From contig CAYURM010000014.1 in NCBI GenBank assembly GCA_964447155.1, positions 10,426 to 74,425 on the forward strand: a stretch of 64,000 bases of DNA, read 5' to 3'. The notes beneath the pieces were generated by a model. The model searched no databases. It saw only the letters and a program-made list of their open reading frames with translations, and had not been told where the DNA came from. This document shows, one piece after another, positions 25,601-33,975 of this stretch. Origin of the DNA: SMBSF63 sp034003545 (GTDB taxonomy: Bacteria > Chloroflexota > Anaerolineae > Anaerolineales > Anaerolineaceae). Position 1 is the stretch's first letter. Each line of letters opens with the position of its first letter. A program made the translations under genes and the position numbers.

Positions 25601-25624
25601 ATTTTGAATGAAATTCGCGATTGA
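22622..25624 (+). CDS. CheB-CheR fusion protein with coiled coil and PAS domains
   Basis: This 1000-residue signalling protein has a CheB methylesterase domain at about residues 42-225 (GIGASAGGLEALE with the active-site Ser, VQHLDPTHKG with the His, GMGSDG). A CheR methyltransferase domain covers about 245-505 (TSFFRDPEAW, GCSTGEEAYS for SAM binding). A PAS-like region follows, then a coiled coil at about 680-770 built of NEELQSTNEELQ-type heptads, then two PAS domains to the end. There is no receiver and no kinase domain. The two following genes, a PAS-GGDEF and a PAS-kinase, may supply the outputs. Confidence 0.94.
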   Translation: MKKKSPTIPDQNETDIPSQEIDIPEAMPAPQDVAAPDVAQPHFPIIGIGASAGGLEALELFLKNVPSDSGMAFVIVQHLDPTHKGMMAELLQRATKMPVMQVTDRLKVEPDSVYIIPPNKDMSMLHGVLHLLPPVAPRGLRLPIDFFFRSLADDLREHSVGVILSGMGSDGTLGLRALKEKAGAVFVQEPDTAKFNGMPQSVIEAGLADVVAPVEELPARISAYVQRVPVHSGDDVPIPVKTQSTLEKIFIVLRSQTGHDFSQYKRSTIYRRVERRMGLHQIDKIGSYLQFLQKNPQETELLFKELLIGVTSFFRDPEAWAQLQKEVFPTLFKAHPAGGILRAWMPGCSTGEEAYSLAILFRETLEKVNPAGNYSLQIFATDLDHDAIEKARQGVFPANIAADVTPERLRRFFIQEEYGFRVGNEIREMVVFAQQNLVMDPPFTRLDLLVCRNLLIYLNPEVQKKLLPLFYYCLNPGGALFLGSAETIGTFTHLFVPLKGKMRLYWRRESNLNMDQVEFPPSFSAISARPSEDKLTKDKVARLAPSIQMLTDRMLLQNYAPAAVLVNRDGDILYVNGRTGKYLELAAGKVNWNIFAMAREGLRYELSSGFQKALREKKTVTIENLVIGTNGGTQTIDLILQPQLETNALQGTVLVVFDDVSALPAAKPTGKGKRSSGDAVYQDQLEKELQRAREEVQTIREEMQTSQEELKSTNEELQSTNEELQSTNEELTTSKEEMQSMNEELQTVNNELQSKVEDLSHINNDMKNLFNSTEIATLFLDEDLCVRRFTSQVTKIIKLIPGDAGRLLTDIVSDLDYPEIETDVREVLRTLVFVEKQIATRDGRWFTVRIMPYRTLDNRIDGVVITFINITIAKKLEAELRENEREMKALFEHMTNAFALFESVIDPDGSFLDCRFVFVNAAFERTAGMKNESVQGKLVSETWDVCGENWIKISRQVAETGKPARFTINNLPDGKPYNCNMYRPGESQSRVCMILNEIRD

Positions 25625-25663
25625 AATGATTATTGGTGTTTGGCAAACCGCGAAAGGAATGCC

Positions 25664-26698
25664 ATGAAGAAAAAACAAAACTTATCCATGGATGCTGCAA
25701 CACTACGCCAGCGTGCTGAAGCGCAATATGACCAGAATCATGCTGCTGAGGATGCTGATCCTCAATCGAATGTGGACCTTCAGCGGCTGGTTTATGAACT
25801 CCAGGTGCATCAGATTGAACTCGAAATGCAGAATGAAGAACTGGTGCAGACGCGGGAAGCATTGGAGAAGGCGCTTCGCCAATACACAGACCTGTATGAC
25901 TTTTCTCCGTTGGGCTATTTCACCCTGGATCGGGAGGGGACGATCCTCCAGGCCAATCTGAGCGGGGCAAGCTTGCTGGGAGTGGAGCGTGCCCGGCTGA
26001 CCAATCGCCGCCTCGAACATTTTATTTCCGTTGAGACTCGTTCTGCCTTAAGAACCTTCCTGCGGAAAAATTTTGAGAACAGTCCGGTAGAGACCTGCGA
26101 GGTAACACTCCACGGAGAGGGGAACGAGGTTCTCTATCTGAATATTGATGCCCGCCTTTCCGAGAATGGACAGGAATGCTACGCCGTGGCTGTTGATATT
26201 ACCGCACACAAGCTGTTGGAAATGGAAACGAGATACCTGATCTCTCACGATTCGCTAACCGGTTTATATAATCGCGGATATTTTCAAGAAACGATGGATC
26301 GACTTGAACATAGTCGGCAATTTCCTATCAGCATTTTGATGGCCGATGTGGATCAACTCAAAAAGATGAATGACCAAAATGGGCATTCTGCTGGAGATGC
26401 CATCCTCAAAAAAGTCGCCGAAGTGCTGACTACTGCCTTCCGTACCGAAGACATTATTGCACGTATCGGCGGGGATGAATTTGCTGTGATCCTTCCCAAT
26501 ACCGATGCGTTGGCGGCCAGGAATGCTGTGCGCCGCCTCAGCGCCGTTTTGAACGAGCACAATGCCACTCAGGCTGGATTGCCGGTTCGTCTTTCGTTTG
26601 CCGCGAGCACGGCGGAGACCAGCAAACCGTTGACGGATGTGCTTAAGGAAGCGGATGAAAAAATGTACCTCAAAAAAGGACACCATCATGGCTCCTGA
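25664..26698 (+). CDS. PAS-domain diguanylate cyclase (GGDEF)
   Basis: ATG at 25664 follows GCGAAAGGAAT and gives 344 residues. The N-terminus has a helical segment (RLVYELQVHQIELEMQNEEL) that is nearly identical to that of the next gene. A PAS domain follows at about residues 70-185 (YDFSPLGYFTLDREG). The GGDEF domain covers about 195-340, with an intact GGDEF motif (RIGGDEFAVIL), so c-di-GMP synthesis is expected. The inhibitory-site RxxD is not obvious. The stop overlaps the start of the following kinase gene by 11 bases. Confidence 0.93.
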   Translation: MKKKQNLSMDAATLRQRAEAQYDQNHAAEDADPQSNVDLQRLVYELQVHQIELEMQNEELVQTREALEKALRQYTDLYDFSPLGYFTLDREGTILQANLSGASLLGVERARLTNRRLEHFISVETRSALRTFLRKNFENSPVETCEVTLHGEGNEVLYLNIDARLSENGQECYAVAVDITAHKLLEMETRYLISHDSLTGLYNRGYFQETMDRLEHSRQFPISILMADVDQLKKMNDQNGHSAGDAILKKVAEVLTTAFRTEDIIARIGGDEFAVILPNTDALAARNAVRRLSAVLNEHNATQAGLPVRLSFAASTAETSKPLTDVLKEADEKMYLKKGHHHGS

Positions 26699-28580
26699 AA
26701 GAAAGCAGGACAACTCCCCAAAAACGGATCGGCAACAGGATACCGATGAACTGCGCCGGCGTGCTGAAGCGCAGTATCACCAGAACCATGCCGCAGCGCA
26801 TTCTGATCTCCAATCGGATGTGGACCTTCAGCGGCTGGTTTATGAACTTCAGGTGCATCAGATCGAACTCGAAATGCAGAATGAAGAACTGGTGCAGGCA
26901 CGGGCAGAGCGGGAAGCAATGCTTGATCAATATACAGACTTGTATGACTTTTCCCCGGTGGGCTATTTTACTCTTGACAGGGATGGCAAAATCCTGCTGG
27001 CAAACCTGAACGGAGCGCAACTATTGGGCATCGAGCGATCCCACCTGATTGGCGGGCGTTTTGGTTTATACGTTGCCGATCGTCATCGGGCTGATTTTAA
27101 TATTTTCCTAAAGAGGGTGTTTGAGAGTCAAACCAACCATGCCTGTGAGTTGGCTCTGCGCAAGGAAGAAAGATGTATGCCTGATGAGTACCAAGGTGAT
27201 GAGAATGCAGCAGACGGGATGAATGCGTGCATGGTGCGAATTGAGGGGGTATCCACGGAAGACGAGCAGGTCTGTCGGGCGGTGGTCACGGATATCACGG
27301 AGCGCAAGCAGATGGCATCGGATCTGGCTGCAGAACGTAATTTGCTTGTGCAACGCGTGGAAGAACGTACGGCAGAAATAAGCCGCACCAATGCGGAATT
27401 GATGAAAGCCTTGCAAACCAAAGATGAATTCCTGGCGAATATGAGCCACGAATTGCGAACGCCATTGACGGCTATTTTGGGGATCTCAGAAATTCTTGAT
27501 ATGGGGCTGCGCGGGAAGCTAAATCCGGAGCAGGGCAAATCGATCAGAATCATTCAAGAAAGCGGGGAACATTTGCTGGCGATGATCAATGACATCCTGG
27601 ACTTTTCCAAAATCGAAGCGGGAAAACTGGAAATTGAATCAGGTTCTGTTGTTGTCGACGATATTTGTCAGGCTGGTTTAGCGCTGATTAAAGGGTTGGC
27701 GCACCACAAAGATTTAACTTTGACTTACAATCTGGCCGATCCACAATTAATGCTGTGGGCAGATGCGCGACGTCTGAAACAGATTATTGTTAATTTGTTG
27801 AGTAATGCTGTCAAATTTACACCGGCGGGAGGGCGGGTCAGTCTGGACGTTGATCTGGAAAGAGACAAAGGGCAGGTTAAATTTGTGGTGCAGGATAACG
27901 GGATTGGAATTTCTCAGGAAGATATGGGCAAACTATTTCAGCCTTTTACTCAATTAGATTCCAGGCTTTCCCGCCAGTATGAAGGCAGCGGTTTGGGGCT
28001 GGCCCTGGTACGAAGACTGGTTGCCTTGCATCACGGCGAAGTGTTTGTGGAAAGTGCAGGTGTCTCGGGGGAAGGCAGCCGTTTCACTGTTTTACTGCCG
28101 TGGCAAGAAAATGTGGGGGCGATATCAATGACCGCGGAAGAAACATCCAGACCTGCTTCACCTGGCCTGACGAAAACCGGGGCGCTCAGAGAAAGAAAGG
28201 TTAACCAGGAGTATGTGGTTTTGTTGGCTGAAGATAATCCCACAAATTTCGTTACCATCAGCGAGTATCTTCAAATATTTGGGTATCAGATCATTCATGC
28301 ATGGGATGGAAAGGAAGCTGTGGAAATTGCTGGGGAAAAACTTCCCGATATCATTTTGATGGATATTCAAATGCCGGTGATGGATGGGTTGGAGGCGATC
28401 CGCCGCTTGCGGCAAGACACAAGGTTTAATCAGACGCCTATTTTTGCATTGACCGGCCTGGTTATGCCAGGGGACCGTGAGCGGTGTTTTGAAGCTGGAG
28501 CGAATGAGTATCTGACCAAGCCCGTCAAGATGAGAGAGCTGTTGGAAAAAATCAAGGTAAGCTTAAATATACAGGATTAA
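26688..28580 (+). CDS. Hybrid histidine kinase: PAS, HisKA, HATPase, receiver
   Basis: ATG at 26688, behind AAAAAAGGA and overlapping the GGDEF gene, gives 630 residues. A helical segment and PAS domain cover about residues 1-215. A coiled coil leads to HisKA with the phospho-acceptor His in FLANMSHELRTPL (about 262). The HATPase domain follows, with N-box LSNAVKF and G-boxes DNGIGIS and GSGLGLALVRR. The receiver at the C-terminus (about 505-625) keeps DIILMDIQMPVMDG and the Lys in YLTKPV. All catalytic motifs are present. The PAS half is a tandem paralogue of the preceding gene's. Confidence 0.95.
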   Translation: MAPERKQDNSPKTDRQQDTDELRRRAEAQYHQNHAAAHSDLQSDVDLQRLVYELQVHQIELEMQNEELVQARAEREAMLDQYTDLYDFSPVGYFTLDRDGKILLANLNGAQLLGIERSHLIGGRFGLYVADRHRADFNIFLKRVFESQTNHACELALRKEERCMPDEYQGDENAADGMNACMVRIEGVSTEDEQVCRAVVTDITERKQMASDLAAERNLLVQRVEERTAEISRTNAELMKALQTKDEFLANMSHELRTPLTAILGISEILDMGLRGKLNPEQGKSIRIIQESGEHLLAMINDILDFSKIEAGKLEIESGSVVVDDICQAGLALIKGLAHHKDLTLTYNLADPQLMLWADARRLKQIIVNLLSNAVKFTPAGGRVSLDVDLERDKGQVKFVVQDNGIGISQEDMGKLFQPFTQLDSRLSRQYEGSGLGLALVRRLVALHHGEVFVESAGVSGEGSRFTVLLPWQENVGAISMTAEETSRPASPGLTKTGALRERKVNQEYVVLLAEDNPTNFVTISEYLQIFGYQIIHAWDGKEAVEIAGEKLPDIILMDIQMPVMDGLEAIRRLRQDTRFNQTPIFALTGLVMPGDRERCFEAGANEYLTKPVKMRELLEKIKVSLNIQD

Positions 28581-28671
28581 AAAAAGAACATACTCCGTGA
28601 CAGGGCAGTGCAGTTCGTGTTTTTTCGTTTAAATATTGGAAAGCAAAGATCTGTACTTTAATATTTGTGAA

Positions 28672-29061
28672 TTATTCCACGTAAATTTCCACCCGCTCAC
28701 CGTCTTGATCATCAAAGACATCGATCACTTTGCCGGTTTCACCAGTGCGGATGTAGCCCATTAATTCAGACATATCCAGTCCTTCCACCTCGGGGGAGAA
28801 ACGCGCGCCCATCTTTAAGCCGGCAGAAACCACACTGACCGGCAGGCGCACATTGACGCGCGTCTTGCCGCTGTCGGTATCCGTAACCAGAATGCGCACA
28901 AAACGTGCACTGCCGCCGCCTGCCGCAGAGGGGCGGTTTTGGGCTGCGGTAGGTTGTTGCGGTTCTTCAATCGTTTCCAGCAGACGCATACCTTCCTCGG
29001 CGGTGATGGTGCCGTCCTGGATCATGGTGAGGATCTTCATGCGTTCTTCGACAGTGGTCAT
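28672..29061 (-). CDS. SHOCT-like domain protein (YvlB/LiaX N-terminal type)
   Basis: This 129-residue cytoplasmic protein opens with EERMKILTMIQDGTITAEEGMRLLETIE, the short helical SHOCT-like/YvlB N-terminal module found in bacterial envelope-stress proteins. A Gly/Ala/Pro linker follows (about 32-50), then a mixed alpha/beta region (ILVTDTDSGKTRVNVRLPVSVVSAGLKMG). The C-terminal end binds no recognisable ligand. It is on the minus strand, 49 bases downstream of the next gene. The molecular role is not known. Confidence 0.8.
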   Translation of the reverse strand: MTTVEERMKILTMIQDGTITAEEGMRLLETIEEPQQPTAAQNRPSAAGGGSARFVRILVTDTDSGKTRVNVRLPVSVVSAGLKMGARFSPEVEGLDMSELMGYIRTGETGKVIDVFDDQDGERVEIYVE

Positions 29062-29110
29062 TTTTCTCCTTGTGCGGTTTGTTCCCCTAATTCTACCTCA
29101 TCCCGACTGT

Positions 29111-29818
29111 TTAGCGATTGGGGACGGAGCGCCGTTCCCATTCGGTGACGGCTTTGCGGATCACTTTTGCAATGATGGGATCGTTGACCTGATCGATGCC
29201 CTGAAAACTTTGATTGCCCACCCAGACAACAACGCCCATATTGGCGCCTTCATCCAGGTGGATGCAGCGGTCTTCCAATGTGGAACCTGCCAGCATGTCC
29301 TGGAGGATATTGTCGATTTGGACAACGATGCTTTCTTTGGGAATGTCGGGAATTTTCTCGTTCTCTTCCCCCAGGATAGACAGCGGTTTGGAGGAAACCC
29401 TGGCGGACGCAGGAATGCCAAGTTTTAATTTTTCCAGGACGGTGTCATCAACCGGATTGGCAGCGGGAGCTGCTGTTGGGGGTGCTTCTTTTCCCAGCCA
29501 GGCCAGCCAGTTACGCGCCAGCGCATTTGCTTTTTCCTGGGCAGACGGGTTCATTTCCTGGGCAGTTTTGAATGCAATGCCATTCATTTCGATTGTCAGG
29601 CGGCCTTCGGAATCGCGCCACAGGCGGGCTGCTTCCTCAAAATTGCCGTTTAGCAGCTCAGGCGGCGGGTTGTTTTGTTTGCGTTTGGGTTCCGTTGTTT
29701 GTTCGTCCGGTTCGTGATCCGACCGCTGCCCGGCAATCAGGAAAGTGACCACCGCCCCCAACAATGCCCCAATAACCAGCAAGATGACCGACATCCATGA
29801 AGAAATTTCCGCAGACAT
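29111..29818 (-). CDS. Membrane-anchored protein of unknown function
   Basis: This 235-residue protein has one N-terminal transmembrane helix (about residues 8-29, SVILLVIGALLGAVVTFLIAG) followed by a charged, Pro-rich stretch. The remaining soluble region has no domain I recognise. It includes a LTIEMNGIAFKTAQEM segment (about 74-89) and a C-terminal CIHLDEGANMGVVVWVGNQSF segment that may form a small beta domain. The soluble part would face the cytoplasm if the short N-terminus is outside. It may be cotranscribed with the SHOCT-like gene downstream. Confidence 0.6.
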   Translation of the reverse strand: MSAEISSWMSVILLVIGALLGAVVTFLIAGQRSDHEPDEQTTEPKRKQNNPPPELLNGNFEEAARLWRDSEGRLTIEMNGIAFKTAQEMNPSAQEKANALARNWLAWLGKEAPPTAAPAANPVDDTVLEKLKLGIPASARVSSKPLSILGEENEKIPDIPKESIVVQIDNILQDMLAGSTLEDRCIHLDEGANMGVVVWVGNQSFQGIDQVNDPIIAKVIRKAVTEWERRSVPNR

Positions 29819-29922
29819 GATGGTTTTATTCCTTTTTGTCTATGATGGAAAACAACCCCCATATTGTTTTTAGTATACAGGAAACCTGACTGAAACGGTA
29901 TGGTGATTTGTTAAGAATCTGT

Positions 29923-30741
29923 TCAAATAACGTCTCGATTCTGTCGTTTTTGGCATACAGGACAGAAGTGCGTGCCGCGCTGCCCGACGAGAATGCGTTC
30001 GATTGTGGTGCCGCAAACAGCGCAGGGTTCGCCGGTGCGCTGGTAGACCTGGAAATCGTTCTGAAAGCTGCCGCCGCGATAGACCCAGTCGATGCTGGAC
30101 CCGTTGCGGCGAATGCCTTCCTGCAATACGTTACGCATCGCCAGCAGGAGCCGTTCGGCATCGCTTCGGGTGAGGCTGTTGGAGAGGCGCAACGGGTGCA
30201 GCCGTGCTTGATGCAGGGCCTCGTCGGTGTAGATGTTGCCCATGCCTGCCAGAAAATGCTGGTCGAGCAGCAAGGGTTTGATCTGGCGTTTGTGGTGCAT
30301 CAGACGCTGGTAGAAGACTTCAGGGGTGAAGGCATCGTCCAGTGGCTCGGGACCGAGCTTGTGCAGAAATTCGGCCGGGTCGCTCACCAGCCATACCCGC
30401 CCAAATTTGCGCGGGTTGATGAACACCAGGCGCTGCCCGCTGGCGAAGTTGAAGACAGCACGGTCATGCGCTAGCAGGGGCAGGTGGCCCGCTTCTACAC
30501 GCAGATCGCCGCTCATGCGCAGGTGAATGATGAGGGTCTCGCGCTCCAGATGGATGAGGATGTGTTTGCCGCGCCGCCCCAGGCTGCGGATGGTCTGTCC
30601 GGGCAGGCGGGCGTTGAGTTCCTCTATCGTTGGTGCGGCCAGGGTGCGCGCCCACAGGATGGCGGCACTTTGGATCGTCTCGCCGGTCAGGGCAGGGCGC
30701 AGGGAACGGACGATGGTTTCAACTTCGGGCAGTTCAGGCAA
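29923..30741 (-). CDS. mutM: Formamidopyrimidine-DNA glycosylase
   Basis: This 272-residue Fpg/MutM base-excision repair enzyme removes 8-oxoguanine and formamidopyrimidines and cleaves the AP site. It begins with MPELPEVE, supplying the catalytic Pro2 and Glu3. The helix-two-turn-helix (GMGNIYTDEALHQARLHP) is near residues 166-183. The C-terminal zinc finger has four cysteines (C-x2-C ... C-x2-C, about 241-264). It is 3 bases downstream of prs in a four-gene minus-strand run with a GNAT enzyme and aspS. Confidence 0.97.
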   Translation of the reverse strand: MPELPEVETIVRSLRPALTGETIQSAAILWARTLAAPTIEELNARLPGQTIRSLGRRGKHILIHLERETLIIHLRMSGDLRVEAGHLPLLAHDRAVFNFASGQRLVFINPRKFGRVWLVSDPAEFLHKLGPEPLDDAFTPEVFYQRLMHHKRQIKPLLLDQHFLAGMGNIYTDEALHQARLHPLRLSNSLTRSDAERLLLAMRNVLQEGIRRNGSSIDWVYRGGSFQNDFQVYQRTGEPCAVCGTTIERILVGQRGTHFCPVCQKRQNRDVI

Positions 30742-30744
30742 GGT

Positions 30745-31746
30745 TTACTCGTTGAACATGGCGCCGACGCTGCGGCCTTCATGGGCGCGCAGGATGACTT
30801 CTCCCAACAGTTGGGAAACGGTTAGCACGGTCAGCCGGTCGCCTAAGAGTTTGCGCTTATGATCGGGAATCGGCAGGGTATCGGTGGTGATAAATTCCTT
30901 GACCGGCAGGGCCGACAGGCGCTCGGCGGCGTTACGCGAGAGGACGGGGTGCACGAAGACCATATACACATCCTTTGCTCCGTGCTCCTTGACCACTTTT
31001 ACAGCCTGGGCCAGGGTGCCGCCGGTATCGACTTCATCATCCACCAGCACCACATCCTTGCCGGCCACATCACCGATCATGGTCAGGGCTTCAGCAGTGG
31101 CGTCATTGGTGACGCGCCTTTTTTCGATGAAGGCCATCGGGGTATTGAGCACACTGGCATACCGGCGGCCTTTCTTGGCGAAGCCCAGGTCGGCGGTGAC
31201 GACCACCGGGTCTTGCATCTGCGGGCGAAGCTGGCGCAGGTAGGGGTTGAGCACATGCGCCCCGCGCAGCACGTCACCGGGCACTGAGAAGAAGCCCTGG
31301 ATTTGTCCGGCGTGCAGGTCGAGGGTGATGTAGCGGGATGCCCCGGCCACTTCGATCATGTCTGCTACCAGGCGGGCGGTGATCGGCACGCGCGGCTGGT
31401 CTTTCTTGTCCGAGCGGGTGTAGGCCAGATAGGGCATCACGGCGGTGACGCGAGACGCATAATCCAGACGCAGGGTCTGGATCATGATCAGCATTTCCAT
31501 TAAATTGCGGTGCAGCGGGGAGGCATGGGTCTGGATAACGAAACAGTCCTGGCCGCGGGCACTGCTGTGCAGTTTGAGAAACAGGTTCTCATTCGGGAAT
31601 TCGATAATATCCCGGTCTTTCAGATCTACATCCAAATACGCCGCAATTTTTCCGGCAAGCTCCGGGCAGGCAGAACCCGCATACAGCTGGATCTCGCCAT
31701 AACGCATGCGTCGGCGTTCGTAACTTTCCTGGTCTCGTTCAATCAT
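30745..31746 (-). CDS. prs: Ribose-phosphate pyrophosphokinase
   Basis: This 333-residue PRPP synthetase makes phosphoribosyl pyrophosphate from ribose 5-phosphate and ATP. The start at 31746 has AGGAG upstream and overlaps the GNAT stop by 8 bases. A later Met at about residue 14 is possible. Motifs include LDLHAGQIQGFF and the PRPP loop VVLVDDEVDTGGTL. The flexible catalytic loop reads RSDKKDQPRVPI, a little different from the classic RxRxPIS form but with Lys and Arg kept. Confidence 0.95.
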   Translation of the reverse strand: MIERDQESYERRRMRYGEIQLYAGSACPELAGKIAAYLDVDLKDRDIIEFPNENLFLKLHSSARGQDCFVIQTHASPLHRNLMEMLIMIQTLRLDYASRVTAVMPYLAYTRSDKKDQPRVPITARLVADMIEVAGASRYITLDLHAGQIQGFFSVPGDVLRGAHVLNPYLRQLRPQMQDPVVVTADLGFAKKGRRYASVLNTPMAFIEKRRVTNDATAEALTMIGDVAGKDVVLVDDEVDTGGTLAQAVKVVKEHGAKDVYMVFVHPVLSRNAAERLSALPVKEFITTDTLPIPDHKRKLLGDRLTVLTVSQLLGEVILRAHEGRSVGAMFNE

Positions 31747-32302
31747 TTTTTTCTCCTGATGAAGCCACTATCTTTTGCCATTCCGTGCGCAGGAGGCCCA
31801 TTAACAGCAGGTCAATGTACTCGCCTTTGCTAAAAATGGCTTCGCGTTTTCGCCCTTCATGAACGAAACCGGCCTTTTCGTAAGCGTGGATGCCGCGCAG
31901 ATTGGTGGCATGTACCCACAAATAAATGTGGTGCAGGTTCAAGGTCTCGAAACCGTGTTTGCAGATCAGTTTCACAGCTTCTCGGCCATAGCCTTTGTTC
32001 CAGTATTTCTTGTCGCCGATAAAGATGCCCAGTTCGGCACCCCGGTTCCGGTCATCAAAGTCAAACAGGGAGACGTTGCCGATCGGCACCCAGCCCTGCG
32101 GCGTGGTGATTTCCATCACCAGCGGATGCTGGCGCGGGGCCTGCTTGCGCATGTTTTCGTACCAGTCTTCTTCCTGCGACATGGACAGCGGCAGGTCGAT
32201 GGACAGGTATTGGCGCACTTCCGGGTCGTTGAACCAGGCTACAAACAGGGGCAGGTCTTCGCGTTCAATGGCGCGCAGGCGGATGCGGTCTCCCAGGATC
32301 AT
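31739..32302 (-). CDS. GNAT-family N-acetyltransferase (RimJ/RimL/SpeG-like)
   Basis: This 187-residue protein has the GNAT fold, with the acetyl-CoA pyrophosphate loop in YWNKGYGREAVKLI (about residues 105-118) and the C-terminal motif NLRGIHAYEKAGFVHEG. The pattern fits the RimJ/RimL or spermidine acetyltransferase branch, whose substrates are protein N-termini or small amines. It is translationally coupled to prs (8-base overlap) and sits 12 bases after aspS. Its substrate is not known. Confidence 0.9.
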   Translation of the reverse strand: MILGDRIRLRAIEREDLPLFVAWFNDPEVRQYLSIDLPLSMSQEEDWYENMRKQAPRQHPLVMEITTPQGWVPIGNVSLFDFDDRNRGAELGIFIGDKKYWNKGYGREAVKLICKHGFETLNLHHIYLWVHATNLRGIHAYEKAGFVHEGRKREAIFSKGEYIDLLLMGLLRTEWQKIVASSGEKND

Positions 32303-32314
32303 TTTTTCTCCAGG

Positions 32315-33637
32315 TCAGGGGCTGAGGCGGTTCGGCCCGCGGAACAGGTAAACGGTCTCACGGATGTTTTCAATACCCAGCATGACCATCAGCAGGCGGG
32401 AAAGGCCCATCCCAAAGCCGCCGTGAGGCGGGCAGCCGTAGCGGAAGAAGTCGAGGTAGTACCCGGTCATATCTTCTGAAAGGCCTGCTTCCAGGGCCTG
32501 CGCGCGCAGCACCTCATAGCGGTGTTCGCGCTGGGCGCCGGTGGTGATCTCCAGCCCGCCAGCGATCAGGTCAAAGCTGCGGGTCAGTTCGGGGTTATCG
32601 GGGTGGCGCATGTGATAAAAGGGGCGCACACTGATCGGCCAGTCGATCAGGAAGACGAAGTCGTGATCGTATTTGTCCTTGATGTACTCGGCTACGGCAC
32701 GTTCGCCGCCTGGATCGAGGTCGCCTTTCTTCTCGGGGGGCAGTTCGTAGCCTACGTCTTTGAGGATCTTCAGGGCTTCTGCCATGGTCACCCGCGGGAA
32801 GGGCACGGTCGGTACGACCAGCTTTTTACCGAGATGTTCTTCAATTGCTGCGCCGTGTTCGTCCTTGACACGCTGGAAGGCATAGGCCAGCCAGTTTTCC
32901 AGGAAGGCCATCACATCTTCATGCGAATCGATCCATGACATTTCCATGTCGAGGCCGGTGAACTCGGTCATGTGGCGCGAGGTGAAAGATGGGTCGGCGC
33001 GGAAAACGGGGCCAACCTCAAAGACGCGCTCGAAGCCGGCGGCCATCGCCATCTGTTTGTAGAACTGGGGCGATTGGGCCAGGTAGGCCTTGCGCTCAAA
33101 ATAGGTCAGTTCAAACAGCTCGGCGCCGCTTTCGCTGGGCGAGCCCATGATCTTGGGGGAGTGCATTTCGACGAAGCCATGTTCTATCCAGTATTCGCGC
33201 ATCGCCATTTCGAGGGTGGTCTGGGCCTGAAAGAGCACCAGGTTCTGGGTGCGGCGCAAGTCCATGTAGCGCCAGTCCTGGCGGAAGTCCAGGGCGGGCA
33301 GGGCTTCGGTGGAGAAAGGTTCGAAAGGCAGGGGGCTTTGGGCGTTGTTTTCAACGGTGATGGTTTCCAACTGGATCTCGAGGCCGCCCAGCTTGACTGA
33401 TTCATTCTCGACAACTTTTCCGGTGACGGTCAGGGCGCTTTCGGTGCCGATGGTGGATATCTTCTCGGCCAGTTCGAGATCGCCTTTTTTCCAGAAGGCC
33501 ACCTGTACCGAGCCGGTGCGGTCACGCAGGATGAGGAATTGCATGCTCTTCTGGTCGCGCAGTTTTTGCAGCCAGCCCTGTATTTTGACAGTCTCGCCGA
33601 TTTTGTTTTTTAATTCGCTGATCGATGTTCGTTCCAT
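32315..33637 (-). CDS. aspS: Aspartyl-tRNA synthetase, archaeal/non-discriminating type
   Basis: This 440-residue class II synthetase has an N-terminal OB-fold anticodon domain (about residues 1-105; VKIQGWLQKLRDQKSMQFLILRD). The catalytic core has motif 2 (FRADPSFTSRHMTEFTGLDMEMSW) and a C-terminal motif 3 (GFGMGLSRLLMVMLG). It lacks the large GAD insertion of standard bacterial AspRS and ends right after motif 3, so it belongs to the archaeal-type AspRS2 branch. This type often charges both tRNA-Asp and tRNA-Asn, which would require GatCAB; gat genes are not in this window. Confidence 0.93.
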   Translation of the reverse strand: MERTSISELKNKIGETVKIQGWLQKLRDQKSMQFLILRDRTGSVQVAFWKKGDLELAEKISTIGTESALTVTGKVVENESVKLGGLEIQLETITVENNAQSPLPFEPFSTEALPALDFRQDWRYMDLRRTQNLVLFQAQTTLEMAMREYWIEHGFVEMHSPKIMGSPSESGAELFELTYFERKAYLAQSPQFYKQMAMAAGFERVFEVGPVFRADPSFTSRHMTEFTGLDMEMSWIDSHEDVMAFLENWLAYAFQRVKDEHGAAIEEHLGKKLVVPTVPFPRVTMAEALKILKDVGYELPPEKKGDLDPGGERAVAEYIKDKYDHDFVFLIDWPISVRPFYHMRHPDNPELTRSFDLIAGGLEITTGAQREHRYEVLRAQALEAGLSEDMTGYYLDFFRYGCPPHGGFGMGLSRLLMVMLGIENIRETVYLFRGPNRLSP

Positions 33638-33666
33638 GTGGTGGTGCTCCTTATCAGTTCAAAATG

Positions 33667-33975
33667 TAGTAACCACTTTAGTGGTTATAGTTTGCATGCG
33701 ATAACGACTGAAGTTGTACCTACAATTCTGTCATTTTTGCTTTGTCGTCAGTACCAAGCGGGCGAATCCTGTTCAGCGATAGCGGACTTGTAATAACCAC
33801 TTCAGTGGTTATGGTTTGCCTGTGATAACGACTAAAGTCGTACCTACAATTCTGTCATTTTTGCTTTGTCGTCAGTACCAAGCGGGCGAATCCTGTTCAG
33901 CGATAGCGGACTTGTAATAACCACTTCAGTGGTTATGGTTTGCCTGTGATAACGACTAAAGTCGTACCTACAATT
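33667..33975. repeat. Two and a half tandem copies of a 124-bp unit with paired palindromes
   Basis: Units begin at 33667, 33791 and 33915, exactly 124 bases apart. Each starts with a TAACCACTTCAGTGGTTA palindrome, then a TAACGACTAAAGTCGT half-palindrome, then about 80 bases of unique sequence (absent from the last partial copy). The last two copies are almost identical and the first is more diverged. The array fills the 330-base gap between meaB and aspS and runs up to the meaB stop. Confidence 0.92.
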
